Source: JACVRW01 sp052038485 (GTDB lineage: Bacteria > Actinomycetota > Thermoleophilia > Solirubrobacterales > Thermoleophilaceae). From it: DNA of 64,000 nucleotides. The position numbers were made by a program, and so were the translations under genes. Positions 7,671 through 16,700 of the stretch are shown piece by piece (positions within the stretch are counted from its first letter, which is position 1; each line of letters begins with the position of its first letter). The notes beneath the pieces were generated by a model, which made no database searches, was not told the origin of the DNA, and saw only the letters and a program-made list of their open reading frames with translations. The stretch is taken from assembly GCA_052038485.1 (NCBI GenBank), contig JBQGCL010000039.1:1-64000 (forward strand), written 5' to 3'.

Positions 7671-8883
7671 CTCGTTTCGGATCGGGCTGCTCGGCCACGG
7701 GACCGTCGGCGCGGCGTTCGCCTCGCTGCTGGCCGAGCGCGCCGACGCGATCGAGGGCGAGGTCGGGCTGCGGCCCGAGCTGTCCGGCATCCTGACCCGC
7801 AGCCAGGGCGACTTCGGCGACCTGCTCGAGGGCAGCGACCTGATCGTCGAGCTGATCGGCGGAATCGAGCCGGCGCGCGAGTACGTCTTGCGCGCGCTGG
7901 AGGGCGGCCGCCACGTCGTCACGGCCAACAAGCAGCTGCTGTCCCAGCACGGCGAGGAGGTCTTCGAGGCCGCCCGCAGGGGCGCCGTGCAGCTGCGCTT
8001 CGAGGGTGCCGTGGCGGGGGTGGTGCCCGCGATCCGGGTGATGGCGGAGACCCTCGCCGCCGCCCACATCGAGCGCGTGCACGGCATCGTCAACGGCACG
8101 ACCAACTACATCCTCACCCAGATGGCGGCCACCGGCGCCTCGTACGAGGACGCGCTGCGCGAAGCCCAGGAGATGGGCTACGCCGAGGCCGATCCGACCG
8201 AGGACGTGACCGGCAAGGACGCCGCGGCCAAGATGGCGATCCTGGCGCGGCTGGCATTCGGGGCCGCCGTGGCGCTCGACCAGGTCAGCTACGAGGGGAT
8301 CGAGCGCATCACCGTCGACGACATCGAGTACGCAAGCGAGCTGGGGCTGTCGCTCAAGCTGATCGGCTCGGCCGAGCGGATCGACGGCGGCGTGGCCGTG
8401 CACGTGCACCCGGCCTTCCTGTACGCCGACCACCCGCTGGCGAGCGTCAACGGCGCCTTCAACGCGGTCACCATCGAGTCGCCGGCGATCACCGAGATCA
8501 CCCTGAGCGGCCCGGGCGCCGGCGGGATCCAGACCGCAAGCGCCGTCCTCGGCGACGTCATCTCCGCAATGATCCCGCCGCCGTCGCTGCCGCCGCCGGC
8601 GGTGGAGCTGCCGATCGTCACGGACGTCGAGTTCTCGTTCTACCTGCACCTCGAGGTGGCCGACCGGCCCGGCGTGCTCGCCCAGGTCGCCGAGATCCTC
8701 GGGCTCCAGGGGGTGTCGATCAGGTCGGTGGTGCAGAAGGGGCTGGGCGAGGAGGCGCGGCTGGTGATGGTCATGCACCCGGTGCTCGAGTCGAAGTTCC
8801 GCGCGGCGGTGGAGCTGCTGTCGCGGCTCGACTTCGTCCGCGAGCCGCCGCGCGTGATCCGCGTCATCGAGGAGACCTTCTGA
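7663..8883 (+). CDS. hom: Homoserine dehydrogenase
   Basis: NAD(P)-dependent reduction of aspartate semialdehyde to homoserine, the branch point to threonine and methionine. The 406-residue monofunctional enzyme has the Rossmann motif GLLGHGTVG at 8-16, TANK with Lys90, NGTTNYIL, the signature YAEADPTEDVTGKDAAAKMAI (split here as YAEADPTEDV plus GKDAAAK) and a C-terminal ACT domain from about residue 325, which usually binds threonine for feedback inhibition. It overlaps lysA by eight bases and thrC by about four. Confidence 0.97.
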   Translation: MADSFRIGLLGHGTVGAAFASLLAERADAIEGEVGLRPELSGILTRSQGDFGDLLEGSDLIVELIGGIEPAREYVLRALEGGRHVVTANKQLLSQHGEEVFEAARRGAVQLRFEGAVAGVVPAIRVMAETLAAAHIERVHGIVNGTTNYILTQMAATGASYEDALREAQEMGYAEADPTEDVTGKDAAAKMAILARLAFGAAVALDQVSYEGIERITVDDIEYASELGLSLKLIGSAERIDGGVAVHVHPAFLYADHPLASVNGAFNAVTIESPAITEITLSGPGAGGIQTASAVLGDVISAMIPPPSLPPPAVELPIVTDVEFSFYLHLEVADRPGVLAQVAEILGLQGVSIRSVVQKGLGEEARLVMVMHPVLESKFRAAVELLSRLDFVREPPRVIRVIEETF

Positions 8884-9872
8884 GCCTCTGGCGCTACCGC
8901 GACAGGCTGCCCGTGGACCCGCTCGTCACGATGGGCGAGGGGGACACCCCGCTGATCCCGGCGCCCCGCCTGTCCGAGCTGACCGGGGCGGACGTGTGGC
9001 TGAAGCTCGAGGGCGCCAACCCGACGGGCTCGTTCAAGGACCGCGGCATGACGGTTGCTGTGTCGGCGGCGGTGGCCGAGGGCGCCGAGGCCGTCATCTG
9101 CGCGTCGACCGGCAACACCGCGGCCAGCGCCGCGGCCTACGCCGCTCGGGCCGGGCTGCGCGGGGCGGTGATCGTGCCGGAGGGCAAGATCGCCACGGGG
9201 AAGCTGGCCCAGGCGCTCATGCACGGAGCGCGCGTGATCGCGCTGCGCGGCAACTTCGACGAGGCGCTGTCGCTCGTGCGCGAGCTGGCCAAGCGCCACC
9301 CGATCGCGCTGGTCAACTCGGTCAACGACTTTCGCATCGAGGGGCAGAAGACGGGCGCGTTTGAGGTCTGCGACGACCTCGGCGACCCGCCCGACGTGCT
9401 CTGCATCCCGGTCGGCAACGCCGGCAACGTGACGTCTTGGTGGAAGGGCTTCCAGGAGTACGGGGCGGCACCGGCGCTGCACGGCTACCAGGCCGAGGGC
9501 GCCGCGCCGCTGGTGCACGGCGCGCCGGTCGAGGCGCCCGAGACGGTGGCCTCGGCGATCCGGATCGGCAACCCGGCCCGCTGGGAGGACGCGATGAACG
9601 CGTTCACCTCGTCGCGCGGCCAGGTGCGCGCGGTGTCCGACGCCGAGATCCTCGACGCCTACACGCTGCTCGGCGCGCGCGAGGGGGTCTTCTGCGAGCC
9701 GGCGTCGGCGGCGGCGGTGGCGGGACTGCTCAAGTACGGTGCCGAGGGCCGCGTCGTCTGCGTGCTGACCGGGCAGGGGCTGAAGGACCCGCAGACGGCG
9801 ATGAACCGGGCCAGCCCGGTCGTGCCCTGCGAGCCCGACATCGCGAGCGTCGAGAAGGCCGTGCTCGGGTGA
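8880..9872 (+). CDS. thrC: Threonine synthase (probable CTG start)
   Basis: PLP enzyme converting O-phosphohomoserine to threonine. Lys53 in SFKDRG binds PLP; CASTGNTAASAAAYAARAG and the Gly-rich PVGNAGN loop bind phosphate and cofactor. The first GTG (8913) would remove the family-typical N-terminus LSLWRYRDRLPV. Extending to CTG at 8880 restores it, gives the stop/start overlap CTGA with hom and places GAGGAG (8869-8874) five bases upstream, an ideal ribosome-binding site. I therefore prefer CTG, giving 330 residues; the GTG form would be 319. The enzyme itself is certain, the start is inference. Confidence 0.93.
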   Translation: MSLWRYRDRLPVDPLVTMGEGDTPLIPAPRLSELTGADVWLKLEGANPTGSFKDRGMTVAVSAAVAEGAEAVICASTGNTAASAAAYAARAGLRGAVIVPEGKIATGKLAQALMHGARVIALRGNFDEALSLVRELAKRHPIALVNSVNDFRIEGQKTGAFEVCDDLGDPPDVLCIPVGNAGNVTSWWKGFQEYGAAPALHGYQAEGAAPLVHGAPVEAPETVASAIRIGNPARWEDAMNAFTSSRGQVRAVSDAEILDAYTLLGAREGVFCEPASAAAVAGLLKYGAEGRVVCVLTGQGLKDPQTAMNRASPVVPCEPDIASVEKAVLG

Positions 9873-10717
9873 ACCGGCGCCGCGTCGTGCGGGTGCCGGC
9901 CTCCTCGGCCAACCTCGGGCCGGGCTACGACGTGCTCGCGGCCGCGCTCGACATCTCGCTCGAGCTGGAGGTGGAGGAGACCGGGGCCTTCTCGGTCAGC
10001 TCCGAGCTGCCGGGACTCCCGCTCGACCGCTCCAACCTGTGCGTGCGCGCATTCGAGCGGCTCCACCCGGCCGACGGGCTGAGCTTCGCGATCCGCTCCG
10101 AGATACCGCCGGCGGCCGGCCTGGGGTCCAGTGCCGCGGCGATCGTCGCCGGCCTGTGCGCCGCCGACCACATGTACGAGCTCGACGCCCCGCTGTTCGA
10201 GCTGGCCGTCGAGCTGGAGGGGCATCCGGACAACGTGGCGGCCGCGCTGCTGGGCGGGTTCGTCGTGTGCGCGGGGTCGCCGCTGCGCCTCGACCCGCCC
10301 CCTGGCTTGGAGGCGGTGATCGCGACGCCTCCCGACCCGGTCCCCACGGCTTCCGCGCGCGCCGCGCTCCCGGAGGAGGTCCCGCTCGCGGACGCCGTCT
10401 TCAACGTCGGCCGCGCGTCCCTGCTCGTCGTCGGCGTGGAGCGCGGCGACCTGTCCCTGATCGGGCGCGGCTTGGCCGACGCGCTGCACCAGCCGCGCCG
10501 GCGCCCGCTCTACCCGAGGTCGATGGAGCTGATCGAGGCCGCCGAGTCGTTCGGCGCGCTGGGCGCCACGGTCTCGGGGGCCGGCCCGACCGTGCTGTTC
10601 TGGTCGCACTGGGAGCAGACCGGCGCGCTGGTCGAGCGGCTGCGCGCCGAGGCGCCCGACTGCGAGGTGCGCCGCGTGACGTTCGCCCCGGGCGGAGCCG
10701 ACGTCAATGAGCTCTGA
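9869..10717 (+). CDS. thrB: Homoserine kinase
   Basis: GHMP-family kinase that phosphorylates homoserine with ATP, feeding threonine synthase. The 282-residue protein has the N-terminal PASSANLGPGYD at 10-21 and the ATP-binding GHMP motif PPAAGLGSSAA at 80-90, plus the C-terminal GATVSGAGPTV. GTG at 9869 overlaps the thrC stop (GTGA). The order hom-thrC-thrB is the usual actinobacterial one. Confidence 0.96.
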   Translation: MNRRRVVRVPASSANLGPGYDVLAAALDISLELEVEETGAFSVSSELPGLPLDRSNLCVRAFERLHPADGLSFAIRSEIPPAAGLGSSAAAIVAGLCAADHMYELDAPLFELAVELEGHPDNVAAALLGGFVVCAGSPLRLDPPPGLEAVIATPPDPVPTASARAALPEEVPLADAVFNVGRASLLVVGVERGDLSLIGRGLADALHQPRRRPLYPRSMELIEAAESFGALGATVSGAGPTVLFWSHWEQTGALVERLRAEAPDCEVRRVTFAPGGADVNEL

Positions 10718-11105
10718 CGAGATCCAGGCCGCCGGGGGGATCGTCCGGAGCGACGACAACCGGTTCGCGGTGGTGCACCGGCCCCGCTACGACGACTGGT
10801 CGCTGCCGAAGGGCAAGCTCGACCCGGGCGAGACGTTCGAAGAGGCGGCGCTGCGTGAGGTCTGGGAGGAGACGGGGTTGCGCTGCGAGCTGGTGCGGGA
10901 GCTGCCGCCGGTCCACTACACCGTGCGCGAGCGCCCGAAGATCGTGCGCTACTGGCTGATGTCCGTCGTCTCGGATCCCGGCTTCGAGCCGAACGACGAG
11001 GTCGACGAGCTGCGCTGGCTTGCGCCCCACGACGCCCTCGACCTGCTGACGTACGACCGCGACAAGGCCGTGGTGGCCGCGGCTGCGGCTAGAGGCCCAG
11101 GTTGA
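10707..11105 (+). CDS. NUDIX hydrolase
   Basis: Small pyrophosphohydrolase acting on a nucleoside diphosphate linked to another group. The Nudix box is complete: GKLDPGETFEEAALREVWEETG at about residues 36-57 (given here in two parts, GKLDPGETFEEAA and LREVWEETG). The protein has 132 residues and resembles MutT/diadenosine-polyphosphate hydrolases of actinobacteria. It overlaps thrB by 11 bases and is last in the lysine/threonine operon; no metabolic link to that pathway is evident. Its end overlaps the convergent DUF1801 gene by 17 bp. Confidence 0.88.
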   Translation: MSSDEIQAAGGIVRSDDNRFAVVHRPRYDDWSLPKGKLDPGETFEEAALREVWEETGLRCELVRELPPVHYTVRERPKIVRYWLMSVVSDPGFEPNDEVDELRWLAPHDALDLLTYDRDKAVVAAAAARGPG

Positions 11106-11466
11106 GCGCGACGGCCTCACGAACGAGGCTCTTCAGCGCCTCCTCGTCGATCTCGTCGTGCTCCTTGATGTCGATGGCACGCCGGACCTTGCCCTCGAGG
11201 CTCGAGTTGAACAGCCCCGCAGGGTCGGGCAGCGACGCACCCTTGAAGAACGTCAGCTTGACCACGTTCTTGTAGGTCTCACCGGTGCAGACGCCGCCGT
11301 CGTGGGACCAGACCGGTGTTCCGGGGCTCGTGGCCTTCGCCCACTTCCACTCCTCGACGATCTCCGGGTCCGCTGCCCTGACGAGTGCCCGCACATGGCG
11401 CAGCGTCTCGCCGCGCCAGTCGCCCAGCTCCGCGATCCGCTCGTCTATCCGCTCCGAAGCCGTCAA
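11089..11466 (-). CDS. DUF1801 (YdhG/YdeI-like) domain protein
   Basis: Small cytoplasmic protein of about 125 residues of the DUF1801 family, function unknown. Diagnostic segments are EIVEEWKWAK, CTGETYKNVVKLTF, GLFNSSLEGKVRRAIDI and a C-terminal helix. The TTG start at 11466 overlaps the amidase stop (TTGA), so it is coupled to the amidase gene upstream. Members of this fold are related to frataxin-like and YjbR-like folds, but no activity can be assigned. Confidence 0.8.
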   Translation of the reverse strand: MTASERIDERIAELGDWRGETLRHVRALVRAADPEIVEEWKWAKATSPGTPVWSHDGGVCTGETYKNVVKLTFFKGASLPDPAGLFNSSLEGKVRRAIDIKEHDEIDEEALKSLVREAVALNLGL

Positions 11467-12887
11467 GCCGGTGCGGCCTCCGGCCGCCGCTCGGCCCACG
11501 GGCGTGCCGCCTCCAGCTGAGCCGCCAGCGCGAGCAGCGGGCCCTCGCCCGCGGGCTTGCCCGCCAGCTGGACGGCGAGCGGCAGGCCGTCGTCTCCGTG
11601 GAAGAGCGGCACCGAGATCGCGGGCTGGCCGGTCACGTTGAAGATCGCCGTGTAGGGCGTGAACTGGCCCGAGCGGCGGAAGTCCTCCCAGGGCGCCGCG
11701 CTGCACGCGTCGATCTCGCCGATGCGCACCGGGCGCTGCGCCAGCGCCGGCGTCATCACGACGTCGTGGTCGTTCCAGAGCGCCACGATGGCCCGCGAGA
11801 ACGCCCCGAGCTGGGTGCGCGCGAGCAGGTAGTCGAGCGCGTTGCGCTCGCGGATGCCGTTCCAGATCGTCCAGGAGAGCGGCTCGACGAGCTCCTCGGA
11901 TGGCTCGCGCCCGGTCACCTGCGCCCCGAAGAAGAGCCCCATCGCGATCGGCGTGCCAAACACGAGCGTGAACACCTCGAGCAGGCCCCCCTGGGCCCAG
12001 GGCGCCTCGACCTCCTCGACGTCGTGCCCCAGCGACTCGAGCAGCTCCGCGGCGTCGCGGACGGCGCGCTCGCAGAGCGGGTCGAGCGGCGCGTCGATCG
12101 CGGCCGTGGTGGTCACGCCGATCCGCAGCCGCCCCGGCTCCCGCGCCGCGGCCGCCACGAACGGCTCCGCCGGCGGCGGGGCCCAGCTGGCGTCGCCGGT
12201 CTCGTAGCCGGCCAGCACGTCCAGCAGCGCGGCGGTCTCCGCGACAGTGCGCGTCAGCACGCCGTCCTGGACCAGCAAGTCGTCGCCCTGCTCCGGTCCG
12301 CGCGAGATCCGGCCGCGGCTCGGCTTGAGGCCGACGAGGCCGCAGCAGGCCGCCGGGATGCGGATCGAGCCGCCGCCGTCGCTGCCGTGGGCGAGCGGGA
12401 CCATGCCCGCCGCCGTCGCCGCGGCCGCCCCGCCGGACGAGCCGCCCGGCGTGCGCTCGGTGTCCCAGGGGTTGCGGGTCGGGCCGAAACGGCGCGGCTC
12501 GGTCACCGGCAGGATCCCGAACTCGGGCAGGCTGGTCTTGCCGACGATCACGAAGCCCGCCTCGCGCAGCCGCCGCACGACGAAAGCGTCGATCTGCGCC
12601 ACGAAGTCGCCGAAGATGTCCGAGCCCAGCCGGTAGGGCATGCCCGCGACCTGGGCCGTGTCCTTGACCGCGATCGGAACGCCCGCGAACGGGCGCGAGT
12701 CGCCCTGCGCGACGGCATCGGCGGCCGCCAGCGCCCCATCGGCATCCACGTGCACGAACGCGTTGAGCTCGGGCTGGAGCGCGTCGATCCGCTCGAGCGA
12801 GGCCTCGACGAGCTCGCGCGACGTCAGCTCCCCGGCGTGCACCAGGCGCGCGAGTTCGGTGGCCGGACGCGTAACGAGGTCGTCCAT
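11463..12887 (-). CDS. Amidase (amidase signature family)
   Basis: Serine amidohydrolase of the GatA/amidase-signature family, hydrolysing a C-N amide bond of unknown substrate. The Ser-cisSer-Lys triad is visible: Lys75 in IAVKD, GGSSGG at 148-153 and the nucleophile Ser174 in GSDGGGSIRIPA. At 474 residues it is family length. There is no gatB or gatC beside it, so it is a stand-alone amidase rather than a glutamyl-tRNA amidotransferase subunit. It starts two bases after the parA stop and is followed by DUF1801 in the same operon. Confidence 0.9.
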   Translation of the reverse strand: MDDLVTRPATELARLVHAGELTSRELVEASLERIDALQPELNAFVHVDADGALAAADAVAQGDSRPFAGVPIAVKDTAQVAGMPYRLGSDIFGDFVAQIDAFVVRRLREAGFVIVGKTSLPEFGILPVTEPRRFGPTRNPWDTERTPGGSSGGAAAATAAGMVPLAHGSDGGGSIRIPAACCGLVGLKPSRGRISRGPEQGDDLLVQDGVLTRTVAETAALLDVLAGYETGDASWAPPPAEPFVAAAAREPGRLRIGVTTTAAIDAPLDPLCERAVRDAAELLESLGHDVEEVEAPWAQGGLLEVFTLVFGTPIAMGLFFGAQVTGREPSEELVEPLSWTIWNGIRERNALDYLLARTQLGAFSRAIVALWNDHDVVMTPALAQRPVRIGEIDACSAAPWEDFRRSGQFTPYTAIFNVTGQPAISVPLFHGDDGLPLAVQLAGKPAGEGPLLALAAQLEAARPWAERRPEAAPA

Positions 12888-12889
12888 GC

Positions 12890-13675
12890 CTAGTGCAGCG
12901 CGGGCGCCCCTGCCAGCCGCTCGCGTGCCTCGTTGAACCCGCCCAAGCGCCCCAGCACCTCGGCCGCCAGCGCCAGGTAGTCGGCACCCAGGTCGGGGGC
13001 GTAGTCGAGGATCGAGATGCCCCGCTCGGCCGACTCCGCGTAGCGGACGCTGCGACGCACGACGGTGCCGAAGACCTTGCCGTCGAAGCGCTCCTGCAGC
13101 GACTTGAGCGCCTCGCGCGAGTGCACCAGCCGCATGTCGGCGATGTTCAGCACCACGCCGAGCCAGTCGAGGTCGGGGTGCAGCGACTCGCGCGCCAGCT
13201 CGACGACCTCGAGCGCCTGCTCGACGCCCGGCAGCGAGAAGTACTCGGCCTCGCTGGTGATCAGTGCGTGCTCGGCGGCCACCAGGGCGTTGACGGTCAG
13301 CAGCCCGAGCGAGGGCGGGCAGTCGATCAGCACCAGGTCGTACCCGCGCCGCACCTCGCGCAGGCCGCGCTTGAGCGTCAGCTCGCGGCCCATCTTGCCG
13401 CTCAGGATCAGCTCGGCCTCGGCCAGGCCGAGGTTGGCCGGCAGCACGTCCGAGTAGACGGCGTCGGTTGCGCGCGACTGGCCCGCCAGCACGTCGGCGA
13501 TCGTCGGCGCCGCGTCGGCCGGTACGTCGAAGTAGTCGGACAGGTTGCCCTGGGGGTCGAGGTCCACGCACAGCACCTCGAGCCCGGCGCGCCGGTACGC
13601 GTCCGCCAGCGTCCGCACGGTGGTCGTCTTCCCCGTGCCGCCCTTCTGAGAGAGAACGGTGATGGCTACGGACAC
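12890..13675 (-). CDS. ParA/Soj-family ATPase without a ParB partner
   Basis: P-loop ATPase of the ParA/MinD superfamily. The deviant Walker A KGGTGKTTT has the signature lysine Lys11 as well as Lys16; DLDPQGNLSDYF and LVLIDCPPSLG follow. Length of 261 residues suits a chromosomal Soj-type ParA with a short N-terminus. No ParB gene, parS site or smc lies in the window, and the operon continues with an amidase and DUF1801. It may act in segregation elsewhere or position another cargo such as pili or chemoreceptors. GTG start at 13675 follows TAGGGT by nine bases. Confidence 0.9.
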   Translation of the reverse strand: MSVAITVLSQKGGTGKTTTVRTLADAYRRAGLEVLCVDLDPQGNLSDYFDVPADAAPTIADVLAGQSRATDAVYSDVLPANLGLAEAELILSGKMGRELTLKRGLREVRRGYDLVLIDCPPSLGLLTVNALVAAEHALITSEAEYFSLPGVEQALEVVELARESLHPDLDWLGVVLNIADMRLVHSREALKSLQERFDGKVFGTVVRRSVRYAESAERGISILDYAPDLGADYLALAAEVLGRLGGFNEARERLAGAPALH

Positions 13676-13684
13676 GCTCGGTGG

Positions 13685-13715
13685 ACCCTACTGCCTGGGT
13701 AAAGAGACGTACCAT
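13685..13715. promoter_or_regulatory. Divergent promoter region of parA and gltBD
   Basis: TAGGGT (minus strand, 13690-13685) sits nine bases before the parA GTG, the leaderless arrangement. On the plus strand TACCAT at 13710-13715 is the best -10 candidate for gltB, leaving a leader of about 50 bases that contains GAGGA before the ATG at 13775. Both are pattern-based calls. Confidence 0.35.
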
Positions 13716-13774
13716 TGAGGGCTCGCACCCGTCGCGCGCCCGCTCGAAGAAGGCGCGAAACCCGAGGAAACCCG

Positions 13775-16700
13775 ATGGCACCACCCCCCGGCCAGGCCGG
13801 TCACGGCCTGTACGACCCCACCTATGAGCACGATGCTTGCGGTGTCGCCTTCGTGGCGCGACTCGGCGCGCCCGCGTCCCATGAGGTGATCTCGCGCGCC
13901 CTCTGGGCGCTGGAGCACCTGGAGCACCGTGGCGCAGAGGGCGCCGACGCCGATACAGGCGACGGCGCGGGCATCCTGATCCAGCTCCCGGACCAGTTTC
14001 TACGCGCCGAGGTGCCGTTCGAGCTGCCCGAATTCGGCCGCTACGGCGTCGGCGTCTGTTTTCTCCCCAGCGACGAGTTCGCGCGCGAGCACGCGGAGAA
14101 GCTGATCGAGGACACCGTCGAGGCCGAAGGCCAGACCGTCCTCGGGTGGCGCGACGTGCCGGTCGACCCGGAGCACTGCGGCAACACCGCCCGCGCGGTC
14201 GCCCCCTGCATACGCCAGCTGTTCATCGCCGCCAGCGGCGACACGGAGGACCAGGACGCCCTCGAGCGCCGCCTCTACGTCATCCGCCGGGTGATCGAGC
14301 GCGCCGAGCTGCCGAACCTCGCAATCGCGTCGATGTCGAGCCGCACGGTCGTCTACAAGGGGATGCTCACCGCCCCGCAGATCTCCCAGTACTTCCCCGA
14401 GCTCAGGGACGAGCGGCTGGTCTCGCGGCTCGCGCTCGTCCACTCGCGCTTCTCGACCAACACCTTCCCGAGCTGGGAGCTCGCCCACCCGTACCGGATG
14501 CTCGCCCACAACGGCGAGATCAACACGCTGCGCGGCAACCGCAACTGGCACCGTGCCCGCGAGCTGACGCTCGCGTCGCCGCTGTTCGGCGACGACATCG
14601 ACAAGATCCGCGGGCTGCTGCGCGACGACATCTCCGACTCGGCCTCGCTCGACGGCCTGATGGAGCTGCTTGTGCTGGGCGGCCGCTCGCCCGCCCACGC
14701 GATCTCGATGCTGATCCCCGAGGCCTACCAGGGCCGGCCGGAGCTCAAGCAGCAGGTGCGCGACTTCTACGCCTACCACTCCTCGCTGATCGAGCCGTGG
14801 GACGGTCCCGCGGCGGTCGCCTTCACCGACGGCCGGGTGATCGGCGCCACGCTCGACCGCAACGGCCTGCGCCCGGGCCGCTGGGTCGTGACCAAGAACG
14901 GCTGGGTCGTGCTCGCCAGCGAGACCGGCGTGCTGGAGGCCTCGGAGGACGAGATCGTCGCGAAGGGCCGCCTCCGGCCGGGCAAGCTGTTCCTGGTCGA
15001 CCTCGAGCGCGACCGGATCGTGCCGGACGACGAGGTCAAGGCCGACCTGGCCCGCCGCCGCCCCTACGGCGAGTGGCTGCACGACCGCGTCGTCCACATC
15101 GAGGACCTGCCCGACAAGAGCCCGCGCGTGCCGCGCGTGGAGCCGCTGCGCGCAAAGCAGCTCGCCTTCGGCTGGACCGAGGAGGACCTGAAGGTGCTGC
15201 TCGCGCCGATGGCGCGCGACGCCGCCGAGCCGACCGGGTCGATGGGCAACGACGTGGCGCTGGCGAGCCTCTCCAACCGGCTGCCGCCGCTGTTCTCCTA
15301 CTTCAAGCAGCTGTTCGCCCAGGTGACCAACCCGGCGATCGACCCGATCCGCGAGTCGGTCGTGATGAGCCTGACCGCCTGTATCGGCCCGGAGATCAAC
15401 CTGCTCGGCGAGACGCCCGACCACTGCCACCAGCTCGTCATGGAGCAGCCGATCCTCCGCAACGGCGAGCTCGAGAAGCTGCGCCAGGTCGACCACAGCG
15501 TGTTCGAGGCCCGCTCGATCGACATGACCTGGCCGGTGGCCGAGGGCGAGGCCGGGATGGAGCAGCGCCTGACCGACATCTGCCGCGAGGCATCCGACCT
15601 GGTCCAGCGCGGCGTCAACATCATCATCCTGTCGGACCGCAACCTCGGCCCCGAGCGGGCGGCGATGCCGTCGCTGCTGGCCGTCGGCGCGGTCCACCAC
15701 CACCTCGTTCGCGAGGGCACCCGCCTGCAGATCGGGCTCGTCGTCGAGACCGGCGAGGCCCGCGAGATCCACCACCTGGCGACGCTGATCGGCTTCGGCG
15801 CGTCTGCGGTCAACCCCTACCTGATGTTCGAGTCGCTCTACGCGCTCCACCGCGACGGCCGGCTGCCGGAGGAGATGGCCCCGGCCGAGGCCGAGCAGCG
15901 CGTGATCAAGGCGATCGGCAAGGGCCTGCTGAAGATCCTCTCCAAGATGGGTATCTCGACCCTGCGCTCCTACACCGGCGCGCAGATCTTCGAGGCGGTC
16001 GGCGTGAAGCGCGAGGTGATCGACAGGCACTTCACCGGGACGCCCTCGCGGGTGGAGGGGATAGGCCTCAAGGAGATCGCCGACGAGGCGCTCGGCCGCC
16101 ACCGGCGCGCCTACCCGGCTGCGGTCTCGGAGCTGCTGCCGGCCGGCGGGATCTACGCCTGGCGCCGCCGCGGCGAGTACCACGGCTGGAACCCGGAGAC
16201 GATCGCGACGCTCCAGCAGGCCGCCCGCAACAGCGACGGCGCCGAGGCGTACGAGCGCTTCGCCACCTACGTGAACGACGTCGCGGTGCGCAACACCGCC
16301 CTGCGCGGGCTGCTGCGCTTCCGCGAGGACACCGAGCCGGTCCTGCTCGACGAGGTCGAGCCGGCGAGCGAGATAGTCAAGCGCTTCAAGTCGGGCGGGA
16401 TGTCGCTTGGCGCGCTCTCGCCGGAGGCGCACGAGACGCTCGCCGTCGGGATGAACCGCCTCGGCGGGAAGTCGAACACCGGGGAGGGCGGCGAGGACGC
16501 CGCGCGCTTCGGCGACGAGCGGCGCTCGTCGATCAAGCAGGTCGCCTCGGGCCGCTTCGGCGTGACCGTCAACTACCTCGTCAACGCCGACGAGCTCCAG
16601 ATCAAGGTCGCGCAGGGCGCCAAGCCAGGCGAGGGCGGCCAGCTGCCCGGCCACAAGGTCGACCGCTACATCGCCGGCCTGCGCCACTCGACGCCGGGCG

